From contig DAOUJW010000002.1 in the NCBI GenBank assembly GCA_034422115.1, positions 1 to 64,000 on the forward strand: a DNA stretch of 64,000 nt. The letters run 5' to 3'. The number at the start of each line of letters is the position of its first letter. Position 1 is the first letter of the stretch. The translations under genes were made by a program, and so were the position numbers. The notes beneath the pieces are model-generated. The model was not told the DNA's origin. It saw only the letters and a program-made list of their open reading frames with translations, and did no database searches. The DNA comes from DAOUJW01 sp034422115. GTDB lineage: Bacteria > Chloroflexota > Dehalococcoidia > Lucifugimonadales > UBA2985. Of this stretch, positions 23,424 through 30,675 are shown piece by piece.

Positions 23424-24293
23424 CTAAACGTATATTGACGCAAATGTGAAGACGAACATGATGACGGCGATGTAGCCGTTGACGTTGAAGAAGGCCATGT
23501 TGAGCCGCGAGAGGTCGGTGGGCGAGACCAGCCTGTGCTCGTACACCAGCAGGCCCGCCGCCAGAGCGCAGCCGATGTAGTACGGGAACCCAAGCCCCAT
23601 CCAGGGGCCCAGCGCCACCAGCGACGCGGCGGTTAGGACGTGCATCACCCTGGCCCACATGAGAGCGGCGGGTATCCCGAACTTCTGGGGTATCGAGTGG
23701 AGGCCGCTCTCGACGTCGAAGTCGTAGTCCTGGCAGGCGTACAGGATGTCGAACCCGCCTATCCACGCGGCCACGGCAAAGGCCAGGAGCACCGGCTCCC
23801 AGGACAGAGCGCCCGTCACGGCTATCCACGCCCCCGCGGGCGCGATGCCGTCGGCCCAGCCAAGGATGAAGTGGGACGTCCATGTAAACCGCTTGGTGTA
23901 GGAGTAGCCAACCACGACCACGGCAGCCACGGGCGCAAGGGCCAGGGCCAGGGGGTTGAGCATGGCGGCTGAAAACAGGAAGACGGCCAGGGAGACGGCG
24001 GACATGGCGGTCATCTCCCACAGCTTGATGCGGCCCGCCGGCAGGGGGCGCGCGGCGGTGCGCGGGTTCCGGGCGTCCAGATGCCGGTCAATGATGCGGT
24101 TGGCGGACATGGCCAGCGTCCTCGCCGACGCCATAGCCACCGTTATCCAGATGAACTGGCCGAGTGTGGGCAGACCGTCGGCGGCCAGCGCCATGCCCAG
24201 GTAGGCAAAGGGCAGCGCGAAGATGGTGTGCTCAAACCGGATGGAGTCCAGAATGAGACGGAGTTTTCCCGGCACGGCAGTTACCCTGCTCAT
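23424..24293 (-). CDS. ubiA: UbiA family aromatic prenyltransferase
   Basis: An integral-membrane prenyltransferase of 289 residues that attaches the isoprenoid tail to the aromatic quinone precursor. The first aspartate-rich motif is in SANRIIDRHLDARNPRTAARPL (NxxxDxxxD) and the second is in GGFDILYACQDYDFDVESG. Eight or nine hydrophobic helices are visible. I chose ATG 24293 (MSRVTAVPGKL) because the longer frame to 24386 reads into the DUF2283 gene. In a UbiD/UbiX/MenG context it could be UbiA or the MqnP type of the futalosine pathway. Confidence 0.92.
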   Translation of the reverse strand: MSRVTAVPGKLRLILDSIRFEHTIFALPFAYLGMALAADGLPTLGQFIWITVAMASARTLAMSANRIIDRHLDARNPRTAARPLPAGRIKLWEMTAMSAVSLAVFLFSAAMLNPLALALAPVAAVVVVGYSYTKRFTWTSHFILGWADGIAPAGAWIAVTGALSWEPVLLAFAVAAWIGGFDILYACQDYDFDVESGLHSIPQKFGIPAALMWARVMHVLTAASLVALGPWMGLGFPYYIGCALAAGLLVYEHRLVSPTDLSRLNMAFFNVNGYIAVIMFVFTFASIYV

Positions 24294-24366
24294 TTTGCTC
24301 TTGGGCTGGTGGCCGCTTGGTCTACTGTCCGTTGCATTAGAGGTTTTCCGTGTTGCTGAAGCACAG

Positions 24367-24573
24367 CTATTGCAAGTTGGACTCAAAATGGAAGTCCAAC
24401 AGTTTCTCCCTTTCCACTCTCTTGCTGATGTTCAGCATCTCAATGCCCACTACCCGGTTATCAGCGTTGAAGTCCAGGATAACGCCCGGCTGCACCTCTT
24501 CGGATTCCACAATTGCAGACTCGTCCAGTCTCAAGTAGAGGGTATCGGTCTCCTCATCTAGCTTTAGCTTCAC
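24367..24573 (-). CDS. DUF2283 family protein (candidate antitoxin)
   Basis: A 68-residue protein starting MKLKLDEETDTLYLRL, with VQPGVILDFNADNRVVGIEMLNIS and a short C-terminal tail. This is the whole DUF2283 pattern, a small beta-rich family often found beside DUF4258 genes. Its ATG overlaps the stop of the DUF4258 gene (ATGA). Many such pairs are suspected to be toxin-antitoxin modules, though no biochemical function is known to me. It sits inside the quinone operon between ubiD and ubiA. Confidence 0.88.
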   Translation of the reverse strand: MKLKLDEETDTLYLRLDESAIVESEEVQPGVILDFNADNRVVGIEMLNISKRVEREKLLDFHFESNLQ

Positions 24574-24824
24574 GGCGTTCTTCTCCTTCGGCGGTCAAAG
24601 AATAGTGTAACAACTCTTTGGGGATTTGTATCAGGGTTCACTACTACGTGCAGCACACGTCCCCCGAACTCCGATATGGCGCGAAAGTAGTGAATGTTAC
24701 CCTCTTCATCCACCTCTACACTCTCCGGTTCATGTAATGCTGTCCGCACCCACTCTCGAGGTATTTCCCGCTCCTCCATCACATCCAAAGCATGGACAGA
24801 TAGTACGAACCTTTCATCTACCAA
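24570..24824 (-). CDS. DUF4258 family protein (candidate toxin)
   Basis: An 84-residue protein with SVHALDVMEEREIPREWVRTALHEPESVE, then a FRAISEFGGRVLHVVVNPDTNPQRVVTLFFDRR strand pair. This is the DUF4258 pattern, distantly reminiscent of the RelE/BrnT-like small RNase folds. It overlaps the 3' end of ubiD by 11 bases and DUF2283 by four, so it is translated as part of the ubiD operon. Toxin activity is inferred from pairing and size only. Confidence 0.88.
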   Translation of the reverse strand: MVDERFVLSVHALDVMEEREIPREWVRTALHEPESVEVDEEGNIHYFRAISEFGGRVLHVVVNPDTNPQRVVTLFFDRRRRRTP

Positions 24825-26280
24825 TGTGTATCCCGTACTGCGCCCACTTGCCGTCCACCAGGGACTTGATGTCGTCTGACATGACGATGTCCGGGGGCCA
24901 CTCCCGCTCCCGGCCCTCCAGCGGGCCCTTGGCCGTGGCGTCGATGCCCACCTTACTGCCGAACTTCGCCGTCGGCGAGGCGTGGTCCAGGTCGTCCACG
25001 GGGCCGTCGGCGAAGGTGATGTCCCGGGAGGCGTCCAGGTTGTTGGTCACCCGCCACGCCACCTCCGACACGTCCTGCACGTTCACGTAGTCGTCCACCA
25101 CAATGATCGCCTTCGCCAGCATCATCAGGCCCAGGCCCCACAGGGCGTGCATCACCTTCTGCGCCTGGCCGGGGTACTCCTTCTTGATGGACACAATGAC
25201 CAGGTTGTGGAACACACCCTCCGCCGGCATGTTCATGTCCACAATCTCCGGCAGCATCATCTGGATGATGGGCATAAACAGGCGCTCCGTGGCCTTGCCC
25301 ATGTAGAAGTCCTCCTGCACGGGCCGCCCTACCAGGATGGTGGGGTAGATGGGGTGGCGACGACGGGTTATCGCCGTAAGGTGGAAGACCGGATACGTAT
25401 CGGCCAGTGAGTAGTAGCCGGTGTGGTCGCCGAAGGGCCCCTCGACGCGCTCCTCTCCTGGCACGATGTACCCCTCCAGCACGATCTCCGAGTGGGCGGG
25501 AACCTCCAGGTCGACGGTGGCGCATTTGACCACCTCCACGCCCTCCTCTCGGATGACGCCAGCGATAGCAAGCTCATCCAGGCCCGGAGGCAGCGGCGCC
25601 GAGCCCGTCCACAGCGTTGTAGGGTCGCCACCCAGGGCCACGGCCACCTCCAGCCGCTCGCGGCCCTGCTCCCGCGCCACCCGCTCGTGGTGGGTGCCGA
25701 CCTTGTGGGTCTGCCAGTGCATCCCCGCCGTCTGCCCGTCGTACACCTGCATCCGGTAGGTGCCGACGTTGCGAGTGCCCGTCTCCGGGTCCCTGGAGAT
25801 GACCAGTGGCAGTGTGATGAAGCGTCCGGCGTCCATGGGCCAGCACTTCAAGATGGGGAGGCTGTTCAGGTCGGCGTCCCTGCCGGTGAGGATGACCTCC
25901 TGGCAGGGGGCCTGGCGCACCACCTTGGGCTGTGTCCCCGCCATCTTGATGAGGTCCATCAGGGTGCGAAACTTGTCCATGAGGCCGGCGGGGGGGCCTT
26001 TAGTGAGGTTGAGGAGCTTCCTCACCCGGTCTCCCAGGTCGTCCAGGCGCTCCACGCCCAGGGCCCAGGCCATGCGCTGCTCCGACCCGTAGGTGTTGAT
26101 GAGCACGGGGACGTCGTACCCCTCCACGTTCTCGAACAGCAGGGCCGGGCCGCCGCTCTTCACCACGCGGTCGTTGATTTCCGTGATCTCCAGGTCGCGG
26201 CTGACGGGCGTCTTGATGCGCGCCAGCTCGCCCCTCTCCTCCAGGAAGGCTATGAACTCTCGGATGTCTTTGAACTTCAT
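24814..26280 (-). CDS. ubiD: UbiD family prenyl-FMN-dependent decarboxylase
   Basis: A 488-residue UbiD decarboxylase. The N-terminus reads MKFKDIREFIAFLEERGELARI, which decides the start at ATG 26280. GTYRMQVYDGQTAGMHWQTHKVGTHHER is the cofactor/metal region and carries the conserved Arg. The E..R..E catalytic set is in EIVLEGYIVPGEERVEGPFGDHTGYYS. The substrate is probably an aromatic acid in menaquinone or ubiquinone synthesis, given UbiX, UbiA and MenG downstream. An upstream PIN gene ends 38 bases before the start. Confidence 0.95.
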   Translation of the reverse strand: MKFKDIREFIAFLEERGELARIKTPVSRDLEITEINDRVVKSGGPALLFENVEGYDVPVLINTYGSEQRMAWALGVERLDDLGDRVRKLLNLTKGPPAGLMDKFRTLMDLIKMAGTQPKVVRQAPCQEVILTGRDADLNSLPILKCWPMDAGRFITLPLVISRDPETGTRNVGTYRMQVYDGQTAGMHWQTHKVGTHHERVAREQGRERLEVAVALGGDPTTLWTGSAPLPPGLDELAIAGVIREEGVEVVKCATVDLEVPAHSEIVLEGYIVPGEERVEGPFGDHTGYYSLADTYPVFHLTAITRRRHPIYPTILVGRPVQEDFYMGKATERLFMPIIQMMLPEIVDMNMPAEGVFHNLVIVSIKKEYPGQAQKVMHALWGLGLMMLAKAIIVVDDYVNVQDVSEVAWRVTNNLDASRDITFADGPVDDLDHASPTAKFGSKVGIDATAKGPLEGREREWPPDIVMSDDIKSLVDGKWAQYGIHIGR

Positions 26281-26318
26281 TTCTGCTCTCGATTTGGCTG
26301 ATAGTTGAGTCCTGAATC

Positions 26319-26780
26319 TTATGAGAAAAGCGGCAGGTTTCCCTGCCAAGTCGGCGTCCTGATTTCTATTGGGAGCCCTTGGACTCTGCTAAAGTCGTTT
26401 GTGTTCCAAGTTTCGAACACATCTGCATCAGAAAGCAGAGCGGTAGACAGATGTACGGCGTCATTTGGCCGGAGCCCATGCTGGCGAGCGATTTTGCGAG
26501 CGTTCTCTGCCACAATGCGAGTTACATCGTACATCAGAATGTAGCTGTGCAGGAAGAAACTACTTATGGTGGTCTCTTCGTCCTCAGTTAGCATCGGTGA
26601 CCCCCTCATACGGATAACCTCTGCGATGGTTAGCGTAGACGTTACAATAGCAAGCCTGCCCGCTTCTGCATCTTCGAGTATGCGCTGACAAATCTCTGCT
26701 CGTTCTGCTTCGTCTTCTGCAATCAGAGAGATAAAATTGCATGAATCCCAGTATCTCCTAAAGCCATTAGTGGCCCTCAT
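26319..26780 (-). CDS. PIN domain protein (VapC-like) without visible antitoxin
   Basis: A 153-residue PIN domain. The acidic residues are Asp12 (RYWDSCNFI), Glu54 (TIAEVIR), Asp107 (RPNDAVHLSTALL) and Asp129 (NTNDFSRV), a full set for a Mg-dependent RNase. Its ATG overlaps the last codons of the TetR gene by 14 bases in another frame, so the two are expressed together. No VapB-like gene is adjacent; the gene upstream is the TetR regulator. AT-richer than UbiD. Could be an orphan toxin or a PIN RNase controlled by TetR. Confidence 0.85.
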   Translation of the reverse strand: MRATNGFRRYWDSCNFISLIAEDEAERAEICQRILEDAEAGRLAIVTSTLTIAEVIRMRGSPMLTEDEETTISSFFLHSYILMYDVTRIVAENARKIARQHGLRPNDAVHLSTALLSDADVFETWNTNDFSRVQGLPIEIRTPTWQGNLPLFS

Positions 26781-27519
26781 CGCGCAAGTCCCGCAAATAA
26801 TCTTCGGCAGGGCGTCCCTCCGTCATACCCTTCACCAGCCCGCGCATTTGGGAGGGTGTTGGCAACTGGTCTTCATCCGGCGTCATCTGGTTCCCGGAGT
26901 CGGGTTCGTTAGCCCGGATGCTGCGCAGTAGAAGCTCGCGCAGGCTGTCCAGCGCCCCCTCCAGAGGCTCCGGCTTGCCCGTGTAGAGCCACCGGACAAT
27001 GACCTCGTTGACGGCGCCCATCCAGACGTAGGCGGTCAGCTCCGTGTCGATGGGCGGTATGGAGCCCTCCGCCACGGCCTCGTCCAGGTGCGACTTGATA
27101 GCGTCGGCGAAGCGGGCGTGGATCGACAGCAGGCGCTCGTCGAAGGCCTTGCCCAGCCCCACGCCGCTCACCAGCAGTATCTTGGCCAGGCTGCGATGCC
27201 GCGAGAAGGTGCGGAACACCGTGTCCAGGGCGGCCGTCACCTTCGCCAGCGCGCCGCTCTCCCTGGCAATGGCCTCCTCCGTGGAGCGGGCCAGGGCCAC
27301 AATGAGGCGGTCTACCAGGGCGAAGAATATCTCCTGCTTGCTGGGGAAGTGGAAGTAGAAGGAGCCCTTGGAGGTGCTGGACGCCTTCACAATGTCGTCA
27401 ACCGCCGAGCCGTGGTAGCCCTTCTCGGAGAAGACCTCCGTGGCCGCGTCCAGGATGCGCTGGCGCGTGGCCTCCTTGCCCTCCGGGGCGGGTTCAAGCT
27501 GTGGCTCCCTGACCTCCAT
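26767..27519 (-). CDS. TetR family transcriptional regulator
   Basis: A 250-residue TetR repressor. The N-terminal DNA-binding domain has TRQRILDAATEVFSEKGYHGSAVDDIVKASSTSKGSFYFHFPSKQEIF (helix-turn-helix about residues 18-65). The rest is a variable helical ligand domain. It heads a same-direction run PIN-ubiD-DUF4258-DUF2283-ubiA-ubiX-menG-tenA. A palindrome of TetR-operator type lies directly upstream of its start, pointing to autoregulation and perhaps control of the quinone genes. The ligand is unknown. Confidence 0.93.
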   Translation of the reverse strand: MEVREPQLEPAPEGKEATRQRILDAATEVFSEKGYHGSAVDDIVKASSTSKGSFYFHFPSKQEIFFALVDRLIVALARSTEEAIARESGALAKVTAALDTVFRTFSRHRSLAKILLVSGVGLGKAFDERLLSIHARFADAIKSHLDEAVAEGSIPPIDTELTAYVWMGAVNEVIVRWLYTGKPEPLEGALDSLRELLLRSIRANEPDSGNQMTPDEDQLPTPSQMRGLVKGMTEGRPAEDYLRDLRDEGH

Positions 27520-27529
27520 AGCTGCCTCC

Positions 27530-27547
27530 AGACCGACTGGTCGGTCT
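27530..27547. promoter_or_regulatory. TetR-type operator palindrome
   Basis: AGACCGAC, central TG, GTCGGTCT: eight-base perfect arms. The sequence is a classic TetR/FadR-like site (GACCGnnnGGTC type) ten bases upstream of the tetR start codon. A repressor bound here would block its own promoter. Confidence 0.8.
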
Positions 27548-27622
27548 AAAGTCTAGGGGAGGCGGGCGCGAGCGTCAATAGCCGCCGTGAGCCGCTCGGT
27601 GTACTTTGCAACGGCGATTAGC

Positions 27623-27718
27623 GCCGCTCATCCTGAGCTTGTCGAAGGAAATGAGCGGCAGGGTCTAACCTCGCAACCTTCCCGCTCAAATGGTTCGACA
27701 GGCTCACCATGAGCGGGA
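27623..27718. repeat. Family B bipartite hairpin element, copy 2
   Basis: GCCGCTCATCCTGAGCTTGTC...ATGAGCGGC (27623-27660) and CCCGCTCAAATGGTTCGACAGG...ATGAGCGGGA (27681-27718), separated by 20 bases. It lies between tetR and the convergent-side small gene. The remaining bases of this 280-base gap show nothing else. Confidence 0.85.
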
Positions 27719-27804
27719 AAGAAGACGTACTCTAGCAGTCTTCAGTGTAGTGACCCACCGGGCCGCTACGGAAGCGGGCCAAGTCGCAGATTGATATGGG
27801 GCTT

Positions 27805-28017
27805 CTAGCGCGCTCTTGGAGCGTGCATAGCGCCGCTGGTTATAGGCTCGTTGAGGTAGACGTCTCCGTTGCGAATCTTGATGTTGAAGCCACAACTGGG
27901 GTTGGTGCACACCCACGCCTTGTAGTGGATGGGCGCTCCCTGACTCCCGAAGTCTGATAGGGGTACCAGATCACCTGTGCTGCAGGTCTGACACTTGGGT
28001 ATGATTAAGTTATCCAC
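27805..28017 (-). CDS. Small zinc-ribbon-like protein, function unknown
   Basis: A 70-residue protein with a CQTC knuckle and a second CTNPSC knuckle about 30 residues later, separated by DFGSQGAPIHYKAWV. That spacing suits a treble-clef or rubredoxin-like zinc ribbon. I chose GTG 28017 because GGAGG lies 5-6 bases upstream. A longer frame begins at ATG 28068 and would add 17 residues without clear conservation. Its neighbours do not indicate a function. Confidence 0.6.
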   Translation of the reverse strand: MDNLIIPKCQTCSTGDLVPLSDFGSQGAPIHYKAWVCTNPSCGFNIKIRNGDVYLNEPITSGAMHAPRAR

Positions 28018-28126
28018 TGAAGCCTCCTCCCTGCCGTTGAATACTTTGAGAAGTATATCACGAATCAACTTTGGGTGACAAGGGTTGGGGAGTTTGATCC
28101 AGGAAGGGGAGTAAGGGCGAGCCGCG

Positions 28127-28534
28127 CTATTGAGACGACCTGGCGCTTATATGCTCCAGAGCTGCTTTGGCTAGAAAGCCGGACCTGCTCTCGCTCTCGC
28201 GGTTGGCCCACTGGTCGATTACGGCTAGCAGCCTGGACGGCACCGTGATGTTGACTCGCACGGCCTTGTCGGGAAGGGCGGCCAGGTCCACGTCGACCAG
28301 GCCCCATATACCGCCCTGATAGCGCTCGTTGCCCAGGTGCGCTTCAATGGGTTGGGGCTGGGGCAGGGACTCCCCGTCCGCTATCATTCCTTCCAGGTGC
28401 AGCAGGACAGCCTCGTGAGCGGCCACGAAAGCCTCCTCCGCCGTACGCCCCCCTGAGAAGCAGCCGGGAAGGTCAGGGACCGAGACCCCGTAGCTGGAAC
28501 CTTCGTCATGGTGTACCACAATGGCAAATTGCAT
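28127..28534 (-). CDS. hicB: HicB family antitoxin
   Basis: A 135-residue HicB antitoxin. The N-terminal RNase H-like half reads MQFAIVVHHDEGSSYGVSVPDLPGCFSGG, with TAEEAFVAAHEAV following. The C-terminal VRVNITVPSRLLAVIDQWANRESESRSGFLAKAALEHI is a ribbon-helix-helix DNA-binding domain. Start ATG 28534 overlaps the hicA stop by one base (TAATG), the typical toxin-first hicAB order. It should neutralise HicA and repress the operon. Confidence 0.92.
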   Translation of the reverse strand: MQFAIVVHHDEGSSYGVSVPDLPGCFSGGRTAEEAFVAAHEAVLLHLEGMIADGESLPQPQPIEAHLGNERYQGGIWGLVDVDLAALPDKAVRVNITVPSRLLAVIDQWANRESESRSGFLAKAALEHISARSSQ

Positions 28535-28728
28535 TACCGCTCCCTCCAATTCCATCCGGCTTGCCGGAAGATGTTGCGCAGTGTGCCTGTTGGTATGTCA
28601 GCCAGAGGATGTGCGAGTGTCACCCTGCCGGGCCTGTTGGGGTGAGTGAACTGGTGGTGGCTGCCCCGAATGCGGTCAAGCTCCCAGCCGTCTCGCTCTA
28701 GTCTCCTGATTACCTCTCTGCTGTGCAT
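28534..28728 (-). CDS. hicA: HicA family mRNA interferase toxin
   Basis: A 64-residue HicA toxin with SREVIRRLERDGWELDRIRGSHHQFTHPNRPGRVTLAHPLADIPTGTLRNIFRQAG. Only parts are quoted: the catalytic His is in GSHHQF. The dsRBD-like fold and size are typical. The upstream frame extends to 28764, but ATG 28728 gives the standard start. A 7-base inverted repeat 20 bases upstream is the probable HicB operator. Confidence 0.93.
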   Translation of the reverse strand: MHSREVIRRLERDGWELDRIRGSHHQFTHPNRPGRVTLAHPLADIPTGTLRNIFRQAGWNWRER

Positions 28729-28748
28729 CTGCTGACGTGCTTGCGCTG

Positions 28749-28765
28749 TGTGTATATGATACACA
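28749..28765. promoter_or_regulatory. Candidate HicB operator
   Basis: TGTGTAT, spacer ATG, ATACACA form a perfect 7-base inverted repeat just upstream of hicA. Reading on the minus strand it includes ATATAC-like and TATCAT-like -10 elements, so a bound repressor would occlude the promoter. Autoregulation by the ribbon-helix-helix domain of HicB is known for the family. Confidence 0.65.
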
Positions 28766-28863
28766 CCACCCTATGGCGCTGTCAACTCCTGGAAACGGAT
28801 TTAGCGACTGCCCCTGAATCAGGGTTCTGGGGAATCTCCTCTAGAGGCTGGACGTAGGTGGCC

Positions 28864-30672
28864 CTACTGCCCCCTGCCCCCGCCACGCCGCGGCCGCCTG
28901 CGGATGAGCCGCACGCCCTGGGCCACGTACCCCTGAAGCGTCGAGGCCTCCCGGCTCAGGGCCACGCGGAAGTGGGAGCTGTACTCCCCCATCTTGCGGA
29001 ACTTCCGGTGCCTGTCCTTCAGAATGCGCTTGGTGGAGCGGGCCGTCAGCGCCGACATCTCCTCCTCCAGGGCGGCCTTGAGTCGTGCGGCGGCGTCGTT
29101 GGGGTTGATGTGCGCGCCCTCCGGGGGCTCCGGCACCACCGCGTCTATGATCCCCAGCTCCTGGCAGTCCTGGGCCGTCAGCCGTAGGGGGTCGAGTCGC
29201 TCCGCATCCGGCAGCTCTTCCCGGTGCAGCATGGCCGTGGCCACGTCCGGCGAGGTCACGTTGTAGACGGCTCGCTCCAGCATGAGAATGCGGTCGGCGA
29301 TGGACATCGCCAGCGCCCCCTCGCTGCCCGCCTCTCCGACCACCACGGACACCGTGGGAACGGGAAGCTGGGCCATCTGCGCCATTGTGGAGGAGATGGC
29401 GTTGCCAATGCCCCGCTCCTCCGCCTCACGGCCGTAGTTGGGGCCGGAGGTGTCAATGAAGGTGACCAGGGGCGCCTGGAGCTTGGCCGCCAGCCGCATC
29501 ATGCGCTGGGCCTTGCGGAACCCCTCCGGGTAGATGCGCCCCTCGTGCCGCTCCCGCGACGTGAGGTCGTGGCCGCGCTCCTGCCCTATGACAGCGACGG
29601 TCCGGCCGTCCAGGTCTCCGATTCCAGCGACTATCGACGGGTCGTCTCCGTACAGGCGGTCGCCGTGAAGCTCCACGAAGCCGGAGAGGCAGCGCCGGAT
29701 GAAGTCCAGCGACGTGGGCCTCTCGCCCCGGCGCGCCAGCTGTACCGACTCCCACGCCGGGGGCCACAGCTCCTCGATACGCTGCTCGCCTATGCGCTCC
29801 TCCAACTTGGGCGCGGGTAAGCCGCGGGTGGACTCGTCCTCGGCGACGGGCTGGGTTGGCGTCGTCAGGTCCAGGAGCACCGTAAGCAGGTCTCTCAACT
29901 TCTCCCTGTCGATTATGCGGTCTATCATGCCCCGGGCCAGGTGCGCCTCCGCGCTGTGAATCCCGGCGCCCTGGGAGCTGGTCGGGGACGACCGCGCGGG
30001 CGCGAGTCCAAGCAACGCGCCCGGCTCGGCCAGTATAACGTCGGCCAGGGTGGCAAAGCTGGAGTACACCTGCCCGGTGGTGGGGTTGGCCATCACGGTG
30101 ATGAACGGCAGCCCCTCCTCGCCCAGGCTGTTCAGGGCAAATGAGGCCTTGGCCATCTGCATCAGGGATATGACCCCCTCCTGTATGCCAGCGGTGCCGC
30201 TGGTGACGACTGCGACCAAGGGTATCTTACGCCTGGTGGCCAGCTCGAAGGCCAGGGACACCTTCTCGCCGACCACGGCTCCGATGGTGCCGCCCACGAA
30301 CCGGAAGTCCAGCACGACGAGCACCACCGGCCTTCCGCCGATGGAGCACCTGCCGGTGATGGCGGCCTCCGTAAGGCCGGTCCTGCGGCCTCGCTGCTCC
30401 GAGGGCGGAGCGGCCTCCGGGTCCAGTGAGACTATGGAGCGGTGGTTCTCCCGAAAGCTGCTGGGGTCGGCCAGCAGGGAGACGCGCTCCCTGGCCGTCA
30501 GGTTGTAGTGGAACCGACACGATGAGCAGACGCGGTACTGCTGGTACAAGGGGTCGTCCAGCAGGGATGCGCCGCAGGCCAGGCAGTTGTCGCGCGGCTC
30601 CTGGTCGTCTTCGGGAGGGCGCGGGCCTCTCCCCAAAAAGGCGCTCAGGCGGTCCGTAAGGCTGCGAACCAA
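28864..30672 (-). CDS. accDA: Fused acetyl-CoA carboxylase carboxyltransferase (AccD-AccA)
   Basis: A 602-residue fusion of the beta and alpha subunits of acetyl-CoA carboxyltransferase, which transfers carboxyl from biotin to acetyl-CoA for fatty acid synthesis. The N-terminal AccD half has a zinc ribbon CLACG...CSSC (residues about 30-55) and GTAGIQEGVISLMQMAKAS in the crotonase-like core. The AccA half starts near residue 285 with LEERIGEQRIEELW and has FIRRCLSGFVELHGDRLYGDD. It also has the TSRERHEGRIYPEGFRKAQRMM and VTSPDVATAMLHREEL segments. AccD and AccA are usually separate; fused versions occur in some Chloroflexota, Actinobacteria and Archaea-like enzymes. Inference: no accB or accC nearby. 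Confidence 0.92.
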   Translation of the reverse strand: MVRSLTDRLSAFLGRGPRPPEDDQEPRDNCLACGASLLDDPLYQQYRVCSSCRFHYNLTARERVSLLADPSSFRENHRSIVSLDPEAAPPSEQRGRRTGLTEAAITGRCSIGGRPVVLVVLDFRFVGGTIGAVVGEKVSLAFELATRRKIPLVAVVTSGTAGIQEGVISLMQMAKASFALNSLGEEGLPFITVMANPTTGQVYSSFATLADVILAEPGALLGLAPARSSPTSSQGAGIHSAEAHLARGMIDRIIDREKLRDLLTVLLDLTTPTQPVAEDESTRGLPAPKLEERIGEQRIEELWPPAWESVQLARRGERPTSLDFIRRCLSGFVELHGDRLYGDDPSIVAGIGDLDGRTVAVIGQERGHDLTSRERHEGRIYPEGFRKAQRMMRLAAKLQAPLVTFIDTSGPNYGREAEERGIGNAISSTMAQMAQLPVPTVSVVVGEAGSEGALAMSIADRILMLERAVYNVTSPDVATAMLHREELPDAERLDPLRLTAQDCQELGIIDAVVPEPPEGAHINPNDAAARLKAALEEEMSALTARSTKRILKDRHRKFRKMGEYSSHFRVALSREASTLQGYVAQGVRLIRRRPRRGGGRGQ

Positions 30673-30675
30673 GGC

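Noticed and set aside
28069..28126. Antitoxin or small RNA between the zinc-ribbon gene and hicB
   Set aside because: Only 58 bases with no structure or start site.
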